This document shows, one piece after another, positions 22,723 through 33,852 of a stretch of 64,000 nucleotides of DNA. This stretch comes from Aquarana catesbeiana (taxonomy: Eukaryota > Chordata > Amphibia > Anura > Ranidae): positions 619,021,592-619,085,591 of the forward strand of contig NC_133328.1 in NCBI RefSeq assembly GCF_042186555.1, read 5' to 3'. The position numbers and the translations under genes were made by a program. Positions within the stretch are counted from its first letter, which is position 1. Every line of letters begins with the position of its first letter. The notes below the pieces were generated by a model. The model had not been told where the DNA came from. It worked only from the letters and a program-made list of their open reading frames with translations, and made no database searches.

Positions 22723-23134
22723 TGCAAAAAAAAAAAAAAAAAAAAAACAACTATTAAGCAGTGTATTTGTATGGATTATTTTTTTGGAGAATAATGAGAC
22801 CATTTAGTGTCACTGTAAATCACGTACTGTAATCTGATTTTTCAATAAACAAACACTTCACAAGTCAATAGAACAGAATAGAATAGAATGGAAGGGGAAT
22901 TTATCAACGATGTGGACAGAACCTAACAGGGTGTGGAGTCTTTATTGGGCTTTTGTCTTTTATGGCATCACCTGCATAGATTGAACACTGAGATAAAACA
23001 CTGTGATAGAACACCCTTCCACCGAAGATGGAGAGGAGTGTCCGGATATAAATACCAAGTGTCAGATTATACCGGAGAAGAGGAAGCATGGATAGTTTTT
23101 ACATACTGTGTAATATATATATATATATAATTTT
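22723..23134. other. Unrecognised sequence between two Tc1 insertions
   Basis: Contains a poly(A) run at 22727-22746 and a (TA)n tract at 23112-23128. The stretch 22850-23090 is not recognised. Confidence 0.35.
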
Positions 23135-24770
23135 CAGTGGGGACGGAAAGTATTCAGACCCCCTTAAATTTTTTCACTCTTTCTTATATTGCAGCCATTT
23201 GCTAAAATCATTTAAGTAAATTTTTTTTCCTCATTAAGGTACACACAGCACCCCATATTGACAGAAAAACACAGAATTGTTGCCATTTTTGCAGATTTAT
23301 TAAAAAAGAAAAACTGAAATATCACATGGTCCTAAGTATTCAGGCCCTTTGCTCAGTATTTAGTAGAAGCCCCTTTTGATCTAAAACAGCCATGAGTCTT
23401 TTTGGGAAAGATGCAACAAGTTTTTCACACCTGGATTTGGGGATTCTCTGCCATTCCTCCTTGCAGATCCTCTCCAGTTCTATCAGGTTGGATGGTAAAC
23501 GTTGGTGGACAGACATTTTTAGGTCTCTCCAGAGATGCTCAATTGGGTTTAGGTCAGGCCTCTGGCTGGGCCATTCAAGAACAGTCACGGAGTTGTTGTG
23601 AAGCCACTCCTTCGTTATTTTAGCTGTGTGCTTAGGGTCATTGTCTTGTTGGAAGGTAAACCTTTGGCCCAGTCTGAGGTCCTGAGCACTCTGGAGAAGG
23701 TTTTCGTCCAGGATATCTCTGTACTTGGCCGCATTCATCTTTCCCTAGATTGCAACCAGTCATCCTGTCCCCCCTGCAGCTGAAAAACACCCCCACAGCA
23801 TGATGCTGCCACCACCATGCTTCACTGTTGGGACTGTATTGGACAGGTGATGAGCAGTGCCTGGTTTTCTCCACACATACCGCTTAGAATTAAGGCCAAA
23901 AAGTTCTATCTTGGTCTCATCAGACCAAAGAATCTTATTTCTCACCATCTTGGAGTCCTTCAGGTGTTTTTTAAGCAAACTCCATGCGGGCTTTCTTGTG
24001 TCTTGCACTGAGGAGAGGCTTCCGTTGGGCCACTCTGCCATAAAGCCCCGACTGGTGGAGGACTGCAGTGATGGTTGACTTTCTACAACTTTCTCCCATC
24101 TCCCGACTGCATCTCTGGAGCTCAGCCACAGTGATCTTTGGGTTCTTCTTTACCTCTCTCACCAAGGCTCTTCTCCCTTGACAGCTCAGTTTGGCCGAAT
24201 GGCCAGCATAGGAAGGGTTCTTGTCGTCCCAAACATCTTCGATTTAAGGATTATGGAGGCCACTGTGCTCTTAGGGACCTTAAGTGCGGCAGAAATTTTT
24301 CTGTAACCTTGGCCAGATCTTTGTCTTGCCACAATTCTGTCTCTGAGCTCTTCAGGCAGTTCCTTTGACCTTATGATTCTCATTTGCTCTGACATGCCCT
24401 GTGAGCTGTAAGGTCTTATATAGACAGGTGTGTGGCTTTCCTAATCAAGTCCAATCAGTATAATCAAACCCAGCTGGCCTCAAATGAAGGTGTAGAACCA
24501 TCTCAAGGATGATCAGAAGAAATGGACAGCACCTGAGTTAAATATATGAGTGTCACAGCAAATGGTCTGAATACTTAGGATGTGATATTTCAGTTTTTCT
24601 TTTTTAATAAATATGCAAAAATGTCAACAATTCTGTGTTTTTCTGTCAATATGGGGTGCTGTGTGTACATTAATGAGGAAAAAAATGAACTTAAATGATT
24701 TAAGCAAATGGCTGCAATATAACAAAGAGTGAAAAATTTAATGGGGTCTGAATACTTTCAGTCCCCACTG
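23135..24770 (-). mobile_element. Near full-length Tc1 transposon
   Basis: The inverted ends are CAGTGGGGACGGAAAGTATT and, at the right, AATACTTTCAGTCCCCACTG. The length of 1636 bp is normal for Tc1. The two subterminal regions (about 200 bp each) are also inverted copies of one another. The flanks are (TA)n-rich, so the TA duplication cannot be pinned. The transposase lies on the minus strand and is broken. Confidence 0.9.
23340..24395 (-). pseudogene. Tc1 transposase, broken reading frame
   Basis: Read on the minus strand the pieces are, in order: an N-terminal DNA-binding part with GQGYRKISAALKVPKSTVAS; a second helix-turn-helix region with MVREVKKNPKITVAEL; the first catalytic Asp in WSDETKIELFG; the second in FQQDNDPKHTA; and the final Glu in RPDLNPIEHLW. 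All parts of the DDE triad are therefore recognisable. At least three frame changes (around 24170, 24000-23870 and 23740) prevent one protein of the usual length of about 340 residues. The intact enzyme would cut and paste the element at TA sites in the nucleus. Confidence 0.9.
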
Positions 24771-25429
24771 TGTATAATATATATATATATAATTTTTTTT
24801 TTATTTTTTATTTTTTTTAGATTTAAGTAGAAGTCTTACTTATATATTAAAAAAAAGAAGGACAATGGACCGCTTTTTCCATCGTCACTCTCTTATGATG
24901 TCTTTAAAGGGAAATGGAAATTGTGTAGGATAAAATAAAACATATAATGAGAAGTATAATCACGCCATGAAGAGCCATGACAAAACCTGTTTATTTTAGT
25001 TCTATCACCTGCTTTGAAGCACAACTCATCCTTTCTTCCATCCGATGACTTGCATTGTGTCTATACTTACCTCCACACAATGGTATAGCATTACCCGTGC
25101 ACATTAGCGAGCATGCAAAGACAAGTCTCCCAACAATGGGAAGTTAAGTGACTCGTATCGAAAGCCAAATAATCCCAAGTGCCAGAATTCTGTGCTGTCA
25201 AAAGTGAATGCCTCATTTTAATCCTATAACTGTCTGGAGCAGACAAAGTGAAAATCCCATCCCACAAGCTACCTGTGTTTATTTAAAATATTTATGGGAA
25301 CATTCCACTTTTCATTACTTGAAAAAAATGATATAACATATACACAGTATAGAGTGTACACAAGCCTTCATGTAATTTGGACCTATTACGAAAACAGATT
25401 TCAAATTCTTAAGTGTGAATGTTTAACAC
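24771..25429. other. AT microsatellite then unrecognised sequence
   Basis: (TA)n with T-rich runs to about 24830, then complex sequence with no supported gene or repeat. Confidence 0.35.
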
Positions 25430-25690
25430 AGAGGAACCCTTGAAATACAGTTTTGGTCTCAGGGAACCCCTGCTCAAAATGACTAGATCTACAACTCATG
25501 ATACATTAGTGTGATGATCAGTGAGAAGAATTCTCCTTACACTTGTGATCATTTTGGAAGATCATTTACAGATAGCTAAAATAATCAATGGCGTCAGTCA
25601 GAACTTATCTGAGGAGAAGAAATTGCTCAAGGCCTAGCAACCTCTGGAGGAAGCCTATGGTTCCTATGGAACCTGGTTGAGAAACTCTGA
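25430..25690. mobile_element. hAT-like fragment ending in GGTTGAGAAACTCTG
   Basis: CAGAGGAACCCTTGAAATAC at the left and GGAACCTGGTTGAGAAACTC at the right are the two sides of the TTTCTCAACC-type element family. In the reverse strand the right end begins CAGAGTTTCTCAACC, typical of hAT termini. The target duplication was not resolved. Confidence 0.5.
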
Positions 25691-25849
25691 CCTAGAGCAA
25701 CCAACAGGAATCTGTATTGTACTAGTCGAATTTCAGTAGGCTGAACACTGATAAGCTAGTATGGATTACTCTATTCCAGGCATCGCATTTTATGCACAGC
25801 TCCATTGATCCAGCTTGGACCATTGTAAATTTGCATATACCATAACTGG

Positions 25850-26184
25850 GGGGGTCCCTATAGGAATGTCATTTTGAGAGTTCCATGGAATCCTAGGGTT
25901 TTTCCAGAGGTCGCTAGAGGTTCCTTGCCCTCCAATCTGATGGTACCTGCATAGATCCTGGGCCAACGCCACTTGACAAAGCCAACAACATGACACCAAC
26001 TTCTCTTTTTAACTGTCTGTAATGGTAGCATTTTGACCACTGCTGTAAGGGTGGCATTCCTCCTATTGACCACCAATGTAAGGGCCATTTTTCCCATAGA
26101 CCCACAATGAATTGGCTTTAGTAAGAGTTCCTTGAGGCCTGAAATTGTAGGGGTTCCTCTGGGGTAAAAAGGTTGAGAAAGGCT
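25850..26184 (-). mobile_element. hAT-like fragment ending in GGTTGAGAAAGGCTG
   Basis: The right end on the plus strand is GGGGTAAAAAGGTTGAGAAA, then GGCTG, which reversed is CAGCCTTTCTCAACC. Interior phrases AGAGGTTCCTTGCC and GTAGGGGTTCCTCTGG recur in related elements. Left boundary uncertain. Confidence 0.5.
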
Positions 26185-26217
26185 GATCTAGAAGCTGGAA
26201 ATCACTGTATGGTAAGG

Positions 26218-26345
26218 ATGCACCGATATATTGTCCACCTAAAATCAGCCAAAAAAAAAGGGTTAATCGGTATTTTGCCGATACAAAAAAAAAAAAAAAA
26301 AAAAAGGTGCTGATAATGGCATGTTGTGTCCCATTGACTTCAATG
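26218..26345. mobile_element. Possible hAT remnant with GGATGCACCGATA
   Basis: GGATGCACCGATATATTG and AATCGGTATTTTGCCGATAC resemble the start of a widespread vertebrate hAT MITE. A poly(A) run follows, and then a repeated ATTGACTTCAATGCAAAA. Only one end is seen. Confidence 0.35.
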
Positions 26346-27180
26346 CAAAATCGTGTCCCATTGACTTCAATGCAAAAATGAGAAAAGGAAACTAACTAGT
26401 TGGGACTTTGTATGAGGACATTGAAATGTACCTCCATCCCCGATATGTAGATATCTTTTTATATTGTCAATGCAAAAATGCCAGCCACCTTCTAAGGGGG
26501 ACAATTAGATGGTATGTTGAGTGCTTAGAGATTCTCACCCATGCAGGGTAAGGGGTTCCTGGAGTAGCCCAGCTAGAAAAGTGAGGACTGACTTTCAGTA
26601 CTCTCTGGAATTCAAAGTCCTTATTAGAATTTCATAGGTTCAAAGAGTTTTAGGTGGGAAGAACCTCCAAACTCTGATTACGGGGACTTTGGTCCTGATG
26701 CCTCAGAGTCCAGAAAAGGAATAGGAACCAGTGTGGGACCGGTGTGGTTGGCGATGCACCAGTGACTTGTTTGGTGCCACTGAACCAGAGTTATGGACTG
26801 TTTAGTGTTTTTCATTTTTTAATAAGGACTGTCACTGGCGGCTGGTGGTGATCCTGAGCTGCCATATGACAACAGGCACCGCTACGCCAGTGATCTCCAC
26901 TAGCTTCCGGGTCCCTTGCCTGGTGGCTGCCCTGCTGCATTCTAAATATGTCATGGCCTCTCCACTTCGTCCAATCAGAATAGGCTTTGCATTCGCTGAC
27001 AAAATGAAAAGCAATCTCTGAACGGCACCCATGCTGGGTAGCCGACCTGCATTCTGAGCAGCTGCTCTGCATAGGATCCAGAAGCTAATGGAGATCATTG
27101 GAGTAAAGGTGCCTACTACAAGGATTTCGTCAGCCTGCAAGTCTGAGCACCGGGCGGAGCTGGGGTGTGAGAAAGTGGAA
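26346..27180. other. Unrecognised sequence, no gene seen
   Basis: No exon or repeat family could be supported. Around 26850-27100 the composition is more GC-rich, but open frames there lack any recognisable domain. Confidence 0.3.
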
Positions 27181-27500
27181 GAGCCTACACACCTGTATTC
27201 ATCTATTTTCTAGTCCTCCGAGCCATCTTATTTAATTAAAACAGCATGAATGCACTTTTTGCTTGTACAAAAGCTCCCACGCCTTTGCAAGACAAAGACC
27301 AGCCCCCGCTGACGGCGGCCCCCACCATCTCTTCGAGTGCCATTTTCATCCATAGATCTGCAATCTGTTGGCATTTATTATCACATTGATGGCTTGGCTC
27401 TGAGGCTCCCAGACTAATGAAATTTGGAAGGGCAGTTTACTCTTGGAATAAAACAGATCTGAGCGATAGCCATTTGATTGCGAACCAAACGCGTGGGCCA
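27181..27500. other. Repeat-free island, possible conserved non-coding sequence
   Basis: Complex sequence with CTTATTTAATTAAAACAGCA, TGGCATTTATTATCACATTG and CCAGACTAATGAAATTTGG. It has the texture of a deeply conserved regulatory element, with homeodomain-type cores and low repeat content. This is inference. Confidence 0.25.
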
Positions 27501-28100
27501 AAAAAGAATAAAAAAAAAAAAAAAAAAGAGAAACTGTGCAATGCTCTGCAATTTTATAAATCAAATCACATGCACTGCTCAGAGATAATTACAAGCGAGA
27601 ACGAGAGAGGAAGTTGATATAATCGTCACTGGACAGCAGTCAGCGAGATGTGCATGCCATACAAGATAATTACACCGGTTTCCCGGGAAATGTTATCGCT
27701 TCACATTTTGATGAGCAAAACCTGACATATACTAAGTGATTGTTACCTGGGGCGCTTCAAACCACGATGTTCCACAACAACACAAAAGGTGCTAAAGTAA
27801 AGCTTCTCAACTCCTGGTACCCCTGAGGGGTGTCTTGCCACATCTGAGTAGGTATCTCAGTGGCTGCTTTCAATATGGCGGATGACAATAGGCTCCCCAG
27901 GTTTCAGTATCAGGGAACCAGTGCAAGGGACATTGTGTATTGTGAATGTCAATGTTGCTTGGGCCATCAACTACCATGACCATGTTGCGATCTTTGGTGC
28001 ACCTCGGAATCCTTTTTTGTTGGTTGCTCCATGTCTGAAATGAGTACCAGAGCTGCATTATCCACTTGACTTGGCCAACTGTTGGATATTTAAAGTAATA
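27501..28100. other. Poly(A) run then unrecognised sequence
   Basis: A-rich run at about 27509-27526. The remainder to 28100 shows no recognised repeat or exon. Confidence 0.3.
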
Positions 28101-28590
28101 TTAAAGGTTTGGCTTCTTTTTTTTTTTTTTTAACATGTTAAGTTTACCTGCTCTGTGTAATGGTTTTGCACAGAGCAGCCCTGATCCTTCTCTTTTCAGG
28201 TCACCCACTGGCGCTCCTGGCTCCTCCTCCTTGACCAGTGCCCCCAATAGCAAGCCACTTGCTATGGAGTACACTGGTGCGTGCTCGCCCCTGAGCCCTG
28301 CTCTGTGTGTCCATAAGACACGCAGAGCCGAGACTCGGCCCTGCCCCTGCGCTCTCCCCATTGGCTCATTGGCTGTGATTGACAGCATTTGGAGCCAATG
28401 GCTGCCGCCCTAGCGAATGCGGAGAGGGAGACTCGGGACAGCCGAGGCTCTTGTGCACGTCGCTAGACTAAGAGGGGGCTCAGGTGAGTATTAGAGGGGG
28501 CTGTGGGGGGGCCAGCACAGAGGAGGTTTTTTACCTTCAAGCATAAAATGCTTGAAGGTAAAAAACATTCAGCCTTTACAACTACTTTAC
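28101..28590. mobile_element. TTAA-flanked MITE, copy related to 49435-49927
   Basis: TTAA at 28101-28104 leads into AGGTTTGGCTTC and a T-run. The interior GTAATGGTTTTGCACAGAGC and GGCGCTCCTGGCTCCTCCTC matches the element at 49435 closely. The right side has AAGCATAAAATGCTTGAAGG, then TTTACAACTACTTTA. The right TTAA is changed to TTAC (28587-28590), where another TTAA-family element begins. Confidence 0.7.
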
Positions 28591-28835
28591 CCACTTTACC
28601 CTACTGGGCACATATACCCCATTCGTGCCCAGGCCAATTTTCAGCTTTTAGCGCTGTCACTATTTGAATGACAATTGTGCAGTCATGCTACACTGTACCT
28701 ATATGACATTTTTATCATTTTTTTCACACAAATAGAGCTTTCTTTTGGTGGTATTTAATCACCTCTGGGTTTTTAATTTTTTGCTAAAACTGAAACTCTT
28801 GAAGAAAACAACAAAAAAAACAGTTTTCTTAGTTT
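28591..28835 (-). mobile_element. Right-end part of the long TTAA element, inverted
   Basis: Reverse-complemented, the segment follows the right end of the element at 31067-32055: GCCAATTTTCAGCTTTTAGC, GAATGACAATTGTGCAGTCA and AGAGCTTTCTTTTGGTGGTA all have counterparts there. It continues after the 28836-30491 insertion, at about 30507. Confidence 0.65.
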
Positions 28836-28872
28836 AAATAAGTGGTAGTTGCGCTGTGACTAAAGAAAGTGG

Positions 28873-28875
<3 letters not shown>

Positions 28876-28904
<29 letters not shown>
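28876..28904. repeat. (GT)n microsatellite
   Basis: About 14 uninterrupted GT units in the left arm of the inverted-repeat insertion. The right arm has a poly-C run at 30344-30355 instead. Confidence 0.9.
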
Positions 28905-28905
<1 letters not shown>

Positions 28906-29390
28906 CAGGTGAAATGAATGGAGAGGTGAAAACGGACGAAGTGGATGCGGCCACAAATGCACTACACAAACATACAGTGAAAAGGCAAAAATACTGGCAA
29001 GGGTAAATGAATAGCAGAAAGTATAAATAACAGTGATACAATACTTAAAAACAGTCCAAGTGAATAAGGGCTAGTACCGATACTAGCACATAGTGACAAC
29101 TCAAAAAAGGCTGAATGTGGCAAGTCCAAATGGATAAACATATAGCAGTCCCACCACCAAACGAATAAAAAATCCAAAAGAAGGGAGAGATCTTCAGTGG
29201 AAACACCTCCGTGTTCGCAAGCAGCTTACCTTACTGCTTAAGGCATACAGCTTGTGCTTAATTGCAAAACACTATCAGACATGGGTATCTCATCCAGTTG
29301 TTAGGGCGCTTCCAATGGTGGATAAAGGGCGGTATATGAAAAAAATGACATGAACAAACGATAGTGGCGACCAAAGAAGGAGAGGAGAGG

Positions 29391-29414
29391 GGGGGGGGGG
29401 GGGGGGGGGGGGGA
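29391..29414. repeat. Poly-G run of about 24
   Basis: Uninterrupted G homopolymer in the left arm. The matching place in the right arm is a shorter C run near 29840. It could form a G-quadruplex. Confidence 0.9.
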
Positions 29415-30506
29415 CACAGAAAGAGGGTGCACTCACTTTTTATAAAATGAGTGTAGGCATCAATCCATGAACGCTGAGTTCGTATGCCTCAATGGGTGTC
29501 TTCAATCAATCCCCGCTCCTCAATGCTCGTCACATAGGGTGAGTATATGTATGGTATAGGGAGAAAGCGCACATAGCATAATCCCGTATAAAAAGTCAGT
29601 TTATTAATAAAAACAATATGATAAACTCACATTAGGAAGTGGACTATGGTACAAAACATCCACGAGCGCCGAGCTTGTCTCCTGCCTTCAGTTTGTGACA
29701 ATATCCCGTGCTCCAATTGGAGTTTTTGGAGCACGGGATATTGGGGATTCGGGATATTGAAGACACCGATTGAGGCATACGAACTCGGAGTTCGTGGATT
29801 GATGCCTACACTCATTTTATAAAAAGTGAGTGCACTCTCCCCCCCCCCCCCTCCTCTCCTTCTTTGGTCGCCACGGAGTTACACTATCGTTTGTTCATGT
29901 CATTTTTTTCATATACCGGCCTTTATCCACCATTGGAAGCGCCCTAACAACTGGATGAGATACCCATGTCTGATAGTCTTTTGCAATTAAGCACAAGCTG
30001 TATGTCTTACAGCAGTAAGGTAAGCTGCTTGCGAACACGGAGGTGTTTCCACTGAAGATCTCTCCCTTCTTTTGGATTTTTTATTCGTTTGGTGGTGGGA
30101 CTGCTATATGTTTATCCATTTGGACTTACCACATTCAGCCTTTTTTGAGTTGTCACTATGTGCTAGTATCGGTACTAGCCCTTATTCACTTGGACTGTTT
30201 TTAAGTATTGTATCACTGTTATTTATACTTTCTGCTATTCATTTACCCTTGCCAGTATTTTTGCCTTTTCACTGTATGCTTGTGTAGTGCATTTGTGGCC
30301 GCATCCACTTCGGCTGTTTTCACCTCTCCATTCATTTCACCTGCCCCCCCCCCCCTTCCACTGTCACAGCGCAACTACCACTCACTTTTATTTATACATT
30401 TTTGTCTGTTTGGATTAGTCACACAGGTGTTGCAGCAGCGCTCCTTAGTATAGACCCTTTTGACAGCGCAGGAGTTTTCCTATTTCACATTCAGTTTTCA
30501 TAGTTT

Positions 30507-30851
30507 GTTATAAAATTTTGCAAACAGGTAATATTTCTCCTTCATTGATGTACGCTGATGAGGCTGCACTGATGGGCACCGATTGGGTGGCACTGATGAT
30601 GAGGCACTGGTTAGCAGCATGCTGGTGACTGTGTAGGGCCGATGCCCCTTTTACAGAAGCTGGTAATCGGCTTTAGAAAAAATAAAAAATTAAAAAAGCC
30701 GATTAGCAGCTTCTGTTTACATCATGTGATCAGCTGTCATTGGCTGAGAGCTGATCACGTGGTAAAGGGCCGGGATCGGGCCTTTACTCTAATCAGCCGA
30801 GTCCCAAGGACTCAGTGATCACAGAGCATGCCGCAGGAAAAGGAAGGGGGG
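30507..30851 (-). mobile_element. Continuation of the split long TTAA element
   Basis: GTTATAAAATTTTGCAAACA followed by a run of GCACTGATGGGCACCGAT resumes the interior of the family interrupted at 28835. Toward 30740 GATCAGCTGTCATTGGCTGA and AGAGCTGATCACGTGG form a hairpin typical of this family. A GAAA microsatellite follows. Confidence 0.5.
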
Positions 30852-30981
<130 letters not shown>

Positions 30982-31062
30982 GAAAAGAAAAGAAACTAGT
31001 TACTATAGAGGAAGAATTACTCTACCAACATGTGAAATTTAAGCGACTTATAATAATGTACT

Positions 31063-32059
31063 TTAACCACTTCCTGCCCAGCCCACAGCAGATGACGGCC
31101 GGGCGGTGGTTCCGTTATCCTGACTGGGCGTCATATGACGTCCAGCAGCGATCGGTGGAGCTGTGTGACAGTCTGACACACACCGCTACACCGATCTTGG
31201 TAAAGAGCCTCCAGCTGATCACGATGTCAATAGGAAGAGCTGTTGATTGGCTTTTCCTCACTCGTGTCTGACAGATGCGAGTAGAGGAGAGCTGATCGGC
31301 TGCTCTCCTGACAGGATTGTTTATCAGCGCAGCCCCCCCTCAAATCACAACACTGGACCACCAGGGATCACCACTAGGACCACCAGGGAAGGGGCAACAT
31401 GTGGATGGCCAGGTATGTACCCCATGGCCATCCACATGTGCCCAATCTGTGCCTACAAATGGGCACCGATTGGCACCATTATATTGCAGTGATGCCCAGC
31501 AATGCCACCCTTGGGGGCATCAGTGTCATCAGTGCCACCTGTCAGTGCCTATCTGTGCCCACCTATCAGTGCCCAGTGCCCATCCGTGCCACCTATCAGT
31601 GCCACCCATAAGTACCCATCAATGCCACCCATAAGTACCCATCAATGCCACCTATGAGTGCCCATCAATGCCACCTACGAGTGCCCATCAGTGCCGCATA
31701 CCAGTGCCACCTATCAGTGCCACCTCATCAGTGCCACCTCAGTGCCTGTCAGTGCAGCCATATCAGTGCAAGTCATTGAAGAAGAAAATGTACTTATTTA
31801 CAAAAAATTTTAACAGAAACAACGAAAAACTTGTTTTTTTTTTTTAATTTTCAGTCTCTTTTTATTTGTTGCACAAAAAGTAAGAACCGCAGAGGTGATC
31901 AAATACCACCAAAAGAAAGCTCTATTTGTGGGAACAAAATGATAAAGAAATTGTTTGGGTACAGTGTAGCATGACCGCGCAATTGTCATTCAAATTGCGA
32001 CAGCACTGAAAGCTGAAAATTGGCTTTGGTGTCTAAGTGCCTGGTATTAAAGTGGTTAA
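31063..32059 (+). mobile_element. Complete long TTAA element, 989 bp
   Basis: TTAA at 31063-31066 is followed by CCACTTCCTGCCCAGCCC. GGTATTAAAGTGG precedes TTAA at 32056-32059. The ends are inverted over CCACTT. The interior holds a short tandem array of CAGTGCCACCTATCAGTGCC type and an AT-rich right third. No transposase. The TTAA duplication suggests mobilisation by a piggyBac-type enzyme, which is inference. Confidence 0.75.
31490..31765 (+). repeat. Short tandem array inside the TTAA element
   Basis: Irregular units of about 10-20 bp based on CAGTGCCACCTATCAGTGCC and CCCATCAATGCCACC. Confidence 0.8.
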
Positions 32060-32110
32060 TAAAAAAAAGTTATTTCCCCTTTTGCATTACTTCCGGTACG
32101 GCCCTCGTAC
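32060..32110. other. Short spacer after the TTAA element
   Basis: A-run and CTTCCGGTACGGCCC; nothing recognised. Confidence 0.3.
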
Positions 32111-32720
32111 TTTAATTCGTTTGATTGATTGATTTAATCAATGAAAGCCAATGACAGTTGGAATTATGAGGAACCTTGTCGCTTTAAGGATAATTTGGAA
32201 CTCCTCAGTAGAAATGACTTTCGGCTTGCATATTTAGGCTTATAAAACGAAAATGCAAACCAAGTGCTTTAACCTGTAGCAAGCAACAGAAGTCACTTCA
32301 TTATAGCCAACCTGGTACATGATCGACGTTGATGGGTTGCTGCTGGCACAGCGTTTTATACATCGCTCCTCGCAGAGTTCATTAGAACGGCTCGGGCGGA
32401 CACAGACACTGCATTGTTCTAGTAGATTATATTTTATTCTCGAGATCAAATATTTTGAAACCCAGCGCAAAGATTGATTCCCAGCCGCGTTGGGCAAACG
32501 ATCTCCGTCTTGAACATTAAAGTCTCCATCTCCAGGAATTTGATCATTCATCCACCTCCCTCCTTCGTCTGCTCTATCCAATCCCACAGACACTGCCAAC
32601 CCCAATAAATGAGGTCTGTTCAGAGACCCGGAGACCTGAGCCCCGCCGGCAGGAGCCGGAGACAAAGGACCGAAAATTGGTCAGATGTGAAATGAGTTCC
32701 TGAGAGACAGGTAGATTTTC
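32111..32720. other. Repeat-free island, possible conserved non-coding sequence
   Basis: Complex sequence without repeat resemblance, including GATTGATTTAATCAATGAAA and GATTATATTTTATTCTCGAG. A 141-codon minus-strand open frame (32240-32665) has no recognisable domain and no supporting splice context. Confidence 0.25.
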
Positions 32721-33174
32721 ATCCGACCCCATTATCAAGGGATGAATTAAACACTGCCAGCTCTAGAGGGGCAAGGGACATGGAAAACTCATCCGGAACC
32801 CAAACCATTCACAGTTCTAATAGAATGACACTCCTGTTCGGTTGTACCGGGCTATGAAGGCACACAATACATATCTGCTTAAAAACTGAAATGCAAGCTT
32901 ACAGATAAAAAACACAAGGAAAGCACTGAGATAGGAATAGACATAACAGTGGGAACCATGACACACGTTATAGTGCAACATAACTCATTTGTTACAATGC
33001 AACAATGTAAATGGGCCCTTATAGTAGATCTAAACTCTTAACTGGATGAAATTTAATTTGCTGAAGCTCCATCCTATAGGTATCCTCCGCTCATATTGCT
33101 CACTCCCGCTATCAATAGAATGCAGACTGCAGGAGCAAGGCAGTTTCCCCACATTGGGCTTCATCGTTCAGGAA
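32721..33174. other. Unrecognised sequence, no gene seen
   Basis: No supported feature. Confidence 0.3.
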
Positions 33175-33690
33175 CTCTATGACTAAGCCAGATCTGACAA
33201 AACGCATTAGAGTGGGTGGTCTCTGGGTGAGGATTATGGCTGTGGTTAGTACTTAGTTGTAGAGGAACTCTACAACTATGCCCAATGAGTGGGTGGGTGA
33301 TCTCTGGGTGAGGACTATGGCTGTGGTTATTGCTTAGTTATAGAGGACCTCTATGACCAAGTCCCATTTGGTGATATGCAATAGGTGAGAGGTCTTTGGG
33401 TGAGGACTATAGCTGTGGTTATAAATTTGTTAGAGAACCTCTATGACGAAGCTGGATGTGGTAAAATGCATTAGAGTGGGTGGTCTCTGGGTGAGGAATA
33501 TGGCTGTGGTTAGTACTTAGTTGTAGAGGACCTCTACAACTAAGCCCAATGAGTGGGTGATCTCTGGGTGAGGACTATGCCTGTGGTTATTGCTTAGTTG
33601 TAGAGGACCTCTATGATCAAGTTCCATGTGGTGAAATGCAATAGGTGAGAGGTCTCTGGGTGAGGACTTTAGTTGTGGTTATCACTTAGT
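33175..33690. repeat. Higher-order tandem repeat, 264-bp period
   Basis: Six subunits of about 75-95 bp contain GGTGAGGACTATGGCTGTGG and TTAGTTGTAGAGGACCTCTA. They occur as three types in the order A-B-C-A-B-C. The A types are marked by GCATTAGAGTGGGTGGTCTC at about 33204 and 33468, 264 bp apart. Confidence 0.85.
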
Positions 33691-33852
33691 CCAGGGGTCT
33701 CCAAACTTTCTCAGCAAAGGGCCAGTTTACGGTCCTGCAGAGTTTGAGGGGGGCAGAATGTGGCCAGTGTGAGTAGAAAATGCCCTGGTGCAGGTGGGAG
33801 GAAAGAATACCCCATCATTTGTATTAGTGGAAAGGAATAGTGCTCCATCAAA

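Larger units (their letters stand above)
28836..30491. mobile_element. 1.66-kb inverted-repeat insertion with 15-bp direct flanks
   Basis: Left arm 28836-29506 and right arm 29756-30395 are inverted copies. Identical 60-residue translations (such as MDFLFVWWWDCYMFIHLDLP) arise from both arms on opposite strands with a single difference, so identity is very high. A spacer of about 250 bp holds its own hairpin (TATCCCGTGCTCC/GGAGCACGGGATA). CAGTTTTCTTAGTTT (28821-28835) and CAGTTTTCATAGTTT (30492-30506) flank it. At one place the left arm has (GT)n where the right arm has poly-C. The open frames have no recognised domain. Confidence 0.75.

Noticed and set aside
28962..30287. Matching 71-codon frames on opposite strands as a duplicated gene
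   Set aside because: They are the two arms of the inverted-repeat insertion. The peptide has no known domain, and the identity is explained by the DNA duplication.
32240..32665. 141-codon minus-strand frame as a host exon
   Set aside because: No domain, no clear splice sites at its edges and no repeat-independent support. Chance length at this composition is plausible.
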